DNA from: Schistocerca nitens | Taxonomy: Eukaryota; Arthropoda; Insecta; Orthoptera; Acrididae | NCBI RefSeq assembly: GCF_023898315.1 | Contig: NC_064619.1 | Coordinates: 345,536,650-345,600,649 of the forward strand | Length of the DNA stretch: 64,000 nucleotides | Reading direction: 5' to 3' | Shown here: one piece after another, positions 56,601 to 64,000 of the stretch | How positions within the stretch are numbered: the stretch's first letter is position 1 | Layout of the letters: the number at the start of each line of letters is the position of its first letter | Notes under the pieces: generated by a model | Database searches by the model: none | What the model was told of the DNA's origin: nothing | What the model saw: only the letters and a program-made list of their open reading frames with translations | Position numbers and translations under genes: made by a program

Positions 56601-56917
56601 TCATCATTTAATCATACAGTAAAGCTGCATGTCCTCGGGAAAAATTACGGCTGTAGTTTCCCCTTGCTTTCAGCCGTTCGCAGTACCAGCACAGCAAGGC
56701 CGTTTTGGTTAATGTTACAAGGCCAGATCAGTCAATCATCCAGACTGTTGCCCCTGCAACTACTGAAAAGGCTGCTGCGCCTCTTCAGGAACCACATGTT
56801 TGTCTGGCCTCTCAACAGATACCCCTCCGTTGTGGTTGCACCTACGGTACGGCCATCTGTATCGCTGAGGCACGCAAGCCTCCCCACCAACGGCAAGGTC
56901 CATGGTTCATGGGGGAA
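53620..56917 (-). mobile_element. RTE-like LINE, nearly full length
   Basis: The most complete coding element in the window. On the minus strand a 5' leader (about 56917-56610) precedes one long frame for an APE-type endonuclease plus RT (56607-53643), followed within about 20 bases by a CAACAACAACAG tail (53620-53638). Two more copies of its 3' end lie at 8815 and 19806. I place it near the RTE clade from its single frame, short 3' end and trinucleotide tail; other APE-type clades are possible. Confidence 0.85.
53643..56607 (-). pseudogene. Endonuclease-reverse transcriptase of RTE-like LINE, three lesions
   Basis: Starts MMMASSWVKYSGGK at 56607. Endonuclease motifs: LRIGAWNVRSLN, GISEVRWQEEQDF, MGDWNSSVGKG, DVDSDHNLLVMN. 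RT motifs: LKDLSRNKAPGVDNIPLELL, FLAFVDLEKAFDNVNW, GKGVRQGCSLSPMLFNLY, FADDIVILSE (FADD at 54396-54407) and CYLGSKITDDG. Lesions: a frameshift in an A-run near 56275-56285, an in-frame TAA at 56121-56123 and an in-frame TAG at 54906-54908. Between them the frame is open, and all catalytic residues that I can see are present. It ends SNQSQD at 53643. Confidence 0.88.
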
Positions 56918-58046
56918 GATAAATTTAATAATTACCGTTGGATTGTGCAATTAATAATATGTATTTTAAGTATACCAGAAATATCGTAACTTCGATTATT
57001 TTTAAAAGAAGAGTAATTTTGTTAGTACATATCGATTGTGACACATTAATTTCTTTTTTGTACTTTTTAGTCTGAAATATAATACATCGTATACAAAATC
57101 ATATGAATTCTTTTGATGAAACAGCTGAGATATGCAAGAATCTATAGTATATATTGTACCGGTTATCTCTATAAAAAAAAAGTGATGTTAGAGGAGGGAT
57201 ATTTATTTACAGCCAACTTCTGCTTATAGAAAGAGCAAAACTTGGTGACATCTTATATAGTCACTTGCTGAAGTATCAAATATTCAACAATAATGAAAAT
57301 TCCCAAGTCCGACAAGGACAGAAAACTTTTAGTCTGACACTGTCTTGTCGGTCAGCAGAACAAGGGCACATATGGCACCAATTCCTGGATGGAGCGTCAC
57401 CGAACACTTAAGACTCCCCGCGTCGTGGAGGTGGCGTGCTGTCCAGGGCGGCGGCTGAGTTCTTGGCACAGCGTAGGTGAAGGTCCTCTGACTGCTGGCT
57501 GCAGCGGGGCTGTTGTCCGGAGCTCGTGCGCCGGCCTAAATAGTCGCCCTGCGCGTGTATACTTGTGGACCTATTGTCGGCACGTGACATGACGAATGTA
57601 TGTGCGTTTTGTCAACGACCTCTGTCGTCGTCGTGTACGCTACCTGGCGGCCTGGCCGGGGTGCTATCGATGCCCTCTGCTTAGCTGGCCATTGAGTTCC
57701 GGCACTGCGCGTACCGTGTAGTTTGAATTGTACGGGCTGCTGAACCTGCCGCAACGTGCACGACGCAGGTCTTGGGGGTGGTGTCGCCGGCGCCTGCTGT
57801 CTACAACGCCGCTGCTGTCAATACATACACACTGTGACACTCAGCGGCTATAGCGACACTCCGTAATGTCTGTGGTAACTTGACTACTGTTTGGTGACTA
57901 CTGCTGGTGCAATGAATGATGGCAACTGTTGAAAATGGTCGATGGATGAATGTTTATTAACAAACTATCTGTCTGACATCAGGCGGAAGTAGATTAATCA
58001 GCACTGCCTGTGACCTCAGAGCACAACTGTTGTGGTTGGCTTGAAT
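56918..58046. other. No recognisable feature
   Basis: AT-rich to 57360, then GC-richer without clear motifs. No repeats identified. Confidence 0.35.
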
Positions 58047-58048
58047 TA

Positions 58049-59047
58049 CAGGGTGGTTATAATTAAACTTGGCGCTCTTGAGACGGCTCACGTGAAAAAA
58101 GTGTGATCGCAGGACAGTGACACTATGTGTAAACAATTACAAGGAAATATGGAAGGGAAACAATAAAGTATTGAAAGAAACACGTTTTAATTTCCACATC
58201 GGAGTGTAAATTTTATTAACTGCGTGCCATGTTTGCCTTCTAGGTTATATATGCTGCTCATTGTGACGACCATCTGTGTCCACGAGAGCCTGAAACAGCA
58301 CCACAAATTGCTCTGCGCAAAACATCTCGGGTTGGACGTTGGTTACGTACCACACTATCCTCATTTTAACCTCCAATGTGTCAGTGTCCAACTAATAAAC
58401 CATGTGTTTCAGGTAACCCAACAGCCAGAAATGATTCGAGTTCAAATCTGGTGATGTTGGCCGGCCGCGGTGGCCGAGCGGTTGTAGGCCTCTTCAGTCC
58501 GGAACCGCGAGACTCCTACGGTCGCAGGTTCGAATCCTGCCTGCCTCGGGCATGGATGTGTGTGATGTCCTTAGGTTAGTTAGGTTTAAGTAGTTCTAAG
58601 TTCTAGGGGACTGATGACCACAGATGTTTAAGTCCCATGGTGCTCGGAGCCATTTGAACCGTTTGAACCATATGGTGATGTTGGTGGCCAAGCAGATCGG
58701 AATGATCAGCCAATGATTTAGTTTCCTCGAAATGTGTTACGGAGTAACCTAGTCACCTCACTAGCAATGTGAGGTGGAGCCCCACCATGCGTCAAAACAG
58801 CTGAGTCCGAAGCATCTCCCTCCTGTAGACTAGTTATCACATGTTGACGAAGATGTGCCGCCCACACTGGGTCCGAACTCCTCAGTACCGGCACCTACCG
58901 GCAAGTCGTAACAGTCACATCACAAACAACGCAAATCCTGCAGTGTAAAGTGTGAACGTCACTCCTATAAAGCTGGATACCTGTTACAGTGAATAGTTTT
59001 CCGTCTATAATGGTTCGAATAGTGAAATTTTACTTATAGCCATCCTG
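58049..59047 (-). mobile_element. DDE transposon, internally deleted, related to 2129-4757
   Basis: Inverted termini cagggtggttataattaaac and the inverse of caggatggctataagtaaaa, with TA outside (58047-58048 and 59048-59049). The minus strand keeps the C-terminal transposase: THGGAPPHIASEVTRLLRN (the Asp before GAPPH replaced by Gly), AWPP, then after a SINE TSPDLNS and LLGYLKHMVY, and finally FQALVDTDGRHNEQHI. The N-terminal half is gone. Confidence 0.8.
58461..58672 (+). mobile_element. tRNA-derived SINE, family 1
   Basis: Starts ccggccgcggtggccgagcg. B box ggttcgaatcc is followed by a small duplication (cctgcctgcctcggg). The 12-bp target-site duplication tggtgatgttgg lies at 58449-58460 and 58673-58684. 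It splits the transposase between W-P-P and T-S-P-D-L. Confidence 0.93.
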
Positions 59048-59457
59048 TATTTGAATGCCTTATAATGGAAGCATAATATGGTCCCTGTTAGGTGTGCAAT
59101 ATGTGGCGACTAACCACAACTGCGAGGCGCCACGCTGGTGACTGACCCTTCTGTGTGGCACCTTGTGTGGATATACATTGATCAGTCATGACATTATGAC
59201 CACCGAACGATTGCCAATATAAACCCGTCCAGGCAACAGGCGCTTCACCTAGCGAGGAACGACTACTAGTCAGACATATGCACAGTGCATGTAGTATCAG
59301 TGACCGTGCTGTCCATGTATAGACGCCGTTTAAATATCTGGGCTAAAGTTGCAAAGCGACATGAAATGGAACGAACATGTGAGGACTGTGGTAGGGAAGG
59401 TGAATGGTTGATTTCGATTTATTGGGAGAATTTTAGGAGATAGTCTGCATGGGGGCT

Positions 59458-60188
59458 TAATTATTTAAAATGCAAAAATTAAAGTTTTAGTAGCTGTATG
59501 TCCGGTTACGAAGTCTCGTAACCGGTTGGCCCTGAGTAGTATTAGTACGCAATCTGACTGCATAGAATAACAACAAAAAATGAAAGGAAATTTCCGTTAA
59601 CACAATTGATTAATTAAGTCCCCAGCAACTATAAAAGCTACGAAACAACAAACTACAAGTGTAACTGTTCTGTGTGTGGAAGTGAGATTCAACGTAAACA
59701 TCTGGCACGGTTCTTCCTCAAAACGACACGATATTTTAAACACCATTTACAATGAAGTAATTAAAAAACCAGAAATACTATAATTGTACATAGAAATCAG
59801 AATTACAGTCTAATACATGAACACAAGCCAGATGCTTTGTTGACTGAACCTGTGACCAAGAGGCATTGTTATTTAGGAAATTTGAAATAAAATTTTTTTG
59901 TTACCTTCATATATATTGACGAAAGATACATGTGATCATTGCAACATCCCCAATCAGACAGCATCTGCTGTCTCGCCCAACAGAACAACTGCACACGACA
60001 TGCTCACAACTAGTACTGCTATCGACATCCTCTCAACAAGCATTGCCCACGGCAACCTCTGAACTACGACTGCCCACGGCAACTTCTGAACTACAACTGC
60101 CCAGTGGAGGCGGCAGAATAATACTCTTTGGCGCAATCTCTGGCGCTGTGACTCTGTGTAGCCACCTTTCAAGTGGTTCATCTGTAAA
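59458..60188. mobile_element. Unclassified insertion in the Jockey LINE
   Basis: About 730 bp that break the LINE reading frame, AT-rich on the left and with a 27-bp unit (ctgcccacggcaacttctga) repeated about 2.5 times at 60040-60110. It contains a TATA-like ctataaaagc at 59631. It could be a solo LTR, but no flanking duplication was found. Confidence 0.4.
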
Positions 60189-60498
60189 GGAGACCGCGCT
60201 CGCGTGACCAGTTCTTGAATACCACTCGAGTGTTTGGGATCCGTACCAGGTCGGATTAAAGGAGGACATCGAAGCAATTCAGGACGTCCTGCTAGATTTG
60301 TTACCAGTAGGTTTGAACAACAAGTAAGTGTTACGGAGATGCTTTGGGAACTCACACGGGAATTCCTGGAGGGGAGGAAAATTTAGAGAACCGGCATTTG
60401 AAGCTGATTGCCGAGTGATTCTACTGCTGCCAACGTACATTGCACGTAAGGACGACGAAGATAAGATACAAGAAATTAGGGCTCATACAGAGGCATAT

Positions 60499-60761
60499 AG
60501 TGAACTTTGTGGTCTGCCTTACGGCAGGTCTTCTCATGGGGGAAGCTTCGCCAGACAGGTCCACCACATGAGCGTCTGGGGAAGTGATTGCAGTGGTGGT
60601 TTCCCGTTACCTTCCACTGATGATGATGAAATGAAATGATAATGAGGACAACACAACACCCAGTCGCTGAGCGGAGAAAATCTCCAACCCAGCCGGGAAT
60701 CGAACCAGGGCCTCTTGGCGTGACAGGCCGCCGCGCTGATCACTCAGCTTTCGGGGCGGAC
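60499..60761 (-). mobile_element. tRNA-derived SINE, family 2 (long form)
   Basis: On the minus strand: gtgatcagcgcggcggcctg, ggttcgattcccggctgggt (B box), ggagattttctccgctcagc, an ATC-rich stretch, then ggaaggtaacgggaaaccac and a longer 3' part. The 11-bp duplication cagaggcatat lies at 60488-60498 and 60762-60772. Confidence 0.88.
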
Positions 60762-61754
60762 CAGAGGCATATTGACAGTCATTTTTCCTTCGCTCTATTT
60801 GAAGGTGGAACAGGGAGGAAATAGCTATTAGTGTTACAGGGTACCCTCCGCCAAGCACCGTACGGTGGCTTTTGGAGTATCTATGTAGGTGTAGACGTAG
60901 AACGGGTAAAGCGAGCGATCTATCTGAGTTTTAGCGAAAGCAGGCTGTGGTGGCCTGGAGGCTCGGCGTGAGCACTTCGGAAACTACATGACTTGTCGGG
61001 TGTTCGAGGAGTTCTGTGGTCAGTGTCTTTATCACGTGGCGAAATCAAGGTGAAACCATGTCCAGATGTCATGGGGTTGAGCAGCCACCCATCATTACAG
61101 ATGTCGGACGTTGTAGGCTGGAAGACTGATAAAACAGGACAGGCGGCGAACTGTGGTGGAACTTGTCAGACTTTAATGCTGGGCGGAGTACAAGTATGTC
61201 TGAATGCACAGGGCACCGAACATTCCTAACGATGGGCCTGCACAGCCGACGACCCGTGCATGTGCCAATGTTAATATCACAACATTGGCACTAGACATTG
61301 AGCAGTGGCAGAGCGTTGCATTGTCTTATGAATCCCGATACCTTCTTCATTATGGCGATGGGAGGACGCGAATCCGTAGTCTTCCAGGGGAACAGCTCCT
61401 TGATATCTGTACTGTGGGACGGAGACAAGGTTGCGGTGGCTCCAATACGTTCTGGAGAACTCTCACGTGGGCATTCTTGGGTCCAGGGGAGCTCGTGCAA
61501 GGCACCATGATGGCCAAGGAGATTCGTACACAACACGTACACCCCTTCATGACGATAATGTTTCCCGACAGCAGTGGCATTTTTCATCCAGACAATGCGT
61601 CATGTCATAAGGCCACGAGTGTGATAGGGTGGTTGGGGGAACACTGTGGCGATTGCAGTTGATGTGCTGGCCCCCAGACTTGCCAGATTTAAGCCCGATC
61701 GAGCACATCTGGGATGTGATTGAACGTGGTGTCATAGTTCATAGACCCCTTCCC

Positions 61755-61943
61755 GTGGCCGAGCGGTTCTAGGCGCTACAGTCTGGAACCGCGCGACCGC
61801 TACTGTCGCAGGTTCGAATCCTGCCTCGGGCATGGATGTGTGTGATGTCCTTAGGTTAGTTAGGTTTAAGTAGTTCTAAGTTCTAGGGGACTGATGACCT
61901 CAGAAGTTAAGTCCCATAGTGCTCAGAGCCATTTGAACCATTT
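61755..61943 (+). mobile_element. tRNA-derived SINE, family 1
   Basis: Head starts gtggccgagcggttctaggc, B box ggttcgaatcc, end agccatttgaacca. Near-perfect duplication tagacccctt/ccc at about 61742-61754 and 61944-61955. It splits the Tc1 transposase 3' end. Confidence 0.92.
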
Positions 61944-62137
61944 TAGACCCCTCCCCGGAATTTAAGGGAATTAGGTGACTTGTGTGTGCAGATGCGGTAC
62001 CAACACCCTCCAGCGACCTACCAATGTCTCACTGCTTTCATGCCATGACACGTTGCCACAGTTATCCGTGCCAAAGACTGATATAACGGCTATTAGGTAG
62101 GTGGTCGTAGTGCTCTGGCTGATCAACGTAGCTGTTT

Positions 62138-62544
62138 ACCGTATCTGACAACGGACTCAGCAGTTAGTAGGATACGATCGACAAAAAAGTTTAGGTAAAT
62201 GTCATGGCTTCAATCTTGAGGAACTATAGTAACACCAGGAGCTGGCTGGATCGATGGGATTTCTGGATTGTAGGTTAGAGGGCTAGGAAAGTTATGTCCT
62301 CACTCAGCATACTGAAGAAGGTGAACACGTGGATGTTGTTTGCAGCAGTGTAGGGCATATGGAGGGGATGGAAGAAGACAGATGAATAGAAGATATGGAA
62401 ATTAGTATAGTTAATAGTGGCAAAAGATGGATAATGAGATACGAAGGACGCACTGAGATAGACGTAGTGCGTACGTCTACAGTTTGAAAACAAGACTGGA
62501 ATGACTGTATTCTCATTAGAGAGTTTGTTACACAGTGCACTAGG
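62138..62544. other. No recognisable feature
   Basis: Nothing identified between the Tc1 right end and the CpG-rich island. Confidence 0.35.
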
Positions 62545-63010
62545 TGGATGCAATGTCGACACCCGGTCGACTTTAGTCCGTTCCGAGCGAGAGCTGGTCG
62601 CGCGGCCGTTGTTTCCTTGGCGGGAGACATTCCCGGGCCGGCGCCGGCATTGAGATGCGGCGCGCCGCCTTCCCTCCGCCACGTTACGGGACAGCCGATG
62701 CGGGTCGAGGACTGCATTACGCGCCATTGCAGCGCCTGCGCAGGCCGCGCCTGACACGCCGCGGGTTACACGGCGCCTGCGCGAGCGCAGCAGAGCAGAG
62801 CAGAGCGGCGCGGCGCGGGGCTCGTCAGTCGGCTGGTCCCTCGTTAGCGCCGACACAGCCGCCACCGGTTCCGCGGCGGCCGCTCCGTGCCTCGCCTCGC
62901 CACGCCCGCAGCAGCAGCCGGTGCCGGCAGAACGGGCAGCCACTTCTTCCGTCGCGTTACGCTCCCAATTAGTTGGCGCGCAGGAATCCTGCCGCTCCGG
63001 GATGCCTCGC
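62545..63010. promoter_or_regulatory. CpG-rich island, possible promoter
   Basis: The strongest CpG-rich block of the window. It has NRF-1-like sites (gcctgcgcaggc near 62736 and gcctgcgcgagc near 62777), an agcag repeat (62793-62812) and tcagtc near 62825, which fits the arthropod initiator. Long frames on both strands, including 222 codons on the minus strand (62275-62943), lack known motifs and are not called. A transcription start is plausible, but direction and gene are unknown. Confidence 0.4.
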
Positions 63011-63058
63011 CCTTAATTGCTTATTAGTATTGGAATACCTAGTCGTCAGTTCCGAGCG

Positions 63059-63088
63059 ACACACACACACACACACACACACACACAT
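63059..63088. repeat. CA microsatellite
   Basis: A run of about 15 CA/AC units next to the CpG-rich island. Confidence 0.95.
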
Positions 63089-63538
63089 CGACAAGAGCGC
63101 ACAGACAAAGATCCCGAAATTGTTTACTTGCGTCGAACCGCTCATCTTCTTTCTAATCGCATCTCTCTCACATGACGGGGTTCTTCATAAACATGACAAG
63201 ACAGTCTCTTCGAATTATTTGAAGACATTCTTAATTAACAGGGATAGACAGTCACCCAAAAAATACGCACCTAGTTTAGCGCAGCTGAATTTTTATCTCT
63301 CGTTACCTTGGAAGTAGGAATGCTACTTTAGTTCTGAATAACCGGTACATTTCGGTATTTCTTTGGCTCCGTTGTAACAGCTGTTTTTCATTTTTTAAGA
63401 ATAACTGTGTACAAAAGCGGAATATCAGTTTGCCACAGCGGTAGCACTAAAATTTTTATTTTAAAAAACCTTTTTTTACGAATATCTAATGTTTATTTGC
63501 AAAAATTCCATTACTTTGAAATACTGGGTTACACTATT
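63089..63538. other. No recognisable feature
   Basis: AT-rich. Nothing identified up to the TTAA element. Confidence 0.35.
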
Positions 63539-63542
63539 TTAA

Positions 63543-64000
63543 GGGGCTCCGGAACGCCCTATACTTGCAATGTTAAAATAACGCTTATAAATTACATCTT
63601 TCCTCACACAGTAATTGAGGTAGGAAGTTGAACTTTTTACAGATTATTTGTTGGAATATGGGCTACAACTTAACACAGGGATTTTAGAAAATTTTAGTTC
63701 AGTTATTAAAGATGATTTTTTTTCAATTGTAATGAAAATTCACAACATTTTTTTGCAATTTTTTATTTATATATTCAAAAATATACAGTTTTTTGGAAAA
63801 AGGCTGTGTTAAATTATGCAGAAGATACTGTGTAACATTTACTGAAAGTTTGAAACAAATATGTTTGGAAGATCCTTAGAAAACATGTAATTAGTATGAG
63901 AAAATAAAAGTTTTGGGAATCGAGCGACAAAGATTGGATTAACTTTTTAGTGCATTCCAGGTCCATAGGATGGATTATCTTCATCCTCTGCAAACTCCTC
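63543..64000 (-). mobile_element. TTAA-flanked element, second copy, cut by window end
   Basis: Starts ggggctccggaacgcc after a TTAA (63539-63542) and is the reverse complement of 12501-12045, with about ten differences. The last bases encode EEFAEDEDNPSYG on the minus strand, then PGMH and the same TAA stop (about 63944-63952) as the copy at 11821-12099. Confidence 0.85.

Larger units (their letters stand above)
59331..60900 (+). mobile_element. Jockey-clade LINE inserted in the Tc1 element, itself interrupted twice
   Basis: Piece 1 (59331-59457) reads WNEHVRTVVGKVNG and FRFIGRILGDS. Piece 2 (about 60189-60498) reads PVLEYHSSVWDPYQVGLKED and IARKDDEDKIQEIRAHTEAY. Piece 3 (60773-60900) has EGGTGRK-like coding then ccctccgccaagcaccgtac and a tagatgt-type tail. 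Many stops. Confidence 0.75.
59172..62137 (+). mobile_element. Tc1-like transposon holding nested insertions
   Basis: Left terminus attgatcagtcatgacatta and right terminus inverse gctctggctgatcaacg are inverted copies. The gene region starts at about 60901 (a lost ATG, then RAIYLSF), with SETT-LVGCSRSSVVSVFITW (helix-turn-helix), SVALSYESRYLLHYGDGRT (Tyr in place of the first catalytic Asp), IFHPDNASCHKA (second Asp) and, one frame over, DLSPIEHIWDVIERG (third, Glu) near 61685-61730. A Jockey LINE separates the leader from the gene and a SINE splits the 3' end. Confidence 0.85.

Noticed and set aside
62275..62943. Minus-strand open frame of 222 codons
   Set aside because: Ala/Arg/Gly-rich first half comes from the CpG-rich island and the rest from AT-rich DNA. 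The abrupt composition change and lack of motifs suggest chance.
1..64000. CRISPR arrays, bacterial operons, ribosomal RNA, endogenous virus genes
   Set aside because: No regularly spaced repeats, ribosome-binding sites, rRNA cores or capsid/envelope-like proteins were seen; the window is eukaryotic repeat-rich DNA.

Overview
The window reads as animal (insect) nuclear DNA with no intact host gene that I can recognise. The tRNA-headed SINEs, the Tc1-like families and the LINE tails ending in TAGATG repeats look to me like those of grasshoppers, most likely Schistocerca or a close relative. That placement rests on recall of repeat families and was not checked by any search. Nearly every long open frame overlaps a decayed transposon.

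Layout. 1-9.2 kb: a Jockey-type LINE 3' half split by a SINE, a CpG-rich island, a DDE transposon (2129-4757) split by a foldback MITE, a decayed Tc1 element split by a second SINE type, and the 3' end of an RTE-like LINE. 11-16 kb: a Tc1 5' end, a TTAA-flanked element keeping a 92-codon frame, and a Jockey LINE carrying a Tc1 element that itself carries a shortened piggyBac-like element. 16-25.5 kb: hammerhead-like motifs, a Penelope-like element with pLTRs and a GIY-YIG domain, a chimeric SINE, a GC-rich stretch and another Tc1 element. 25.5-31.9 kb: a decayed Ty3/Gypsy-like retrotransposon and SINEs of several types. 31.9-40.4 kb: mostly unrecognised sequence, then a decayed Tx1/L1-like LINE and a foldback MITE. 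40-53 kb: a two-headed SINE, a perfect 139-bp tandem duplication, a DDE element nested in a Tc1 element, a GA-rich tract and a CpG-rich island. 53.6-62.1 kb: a nearly complete RTE-like LINE and a deep nest in which a Tc1 element holds a Jockey LINE, which holds two further insertions. 62.5 kb to the end: a CpG-rich island and a second copy of the TTAA-flanked element cut by the window edge.

The elements do not work together as a pathway. What they record is an order of insertion, supported in many cases by target-site duplications visible in the sequence. The best leads for something new are the two near-identical TTAA elements with a conserved short basic protein, a DNA transposon whose long inverted repeats each carry a tRNA-like segment, the hammerhead-like motifs, and SINEs with a swapped or doubled tRNA head.
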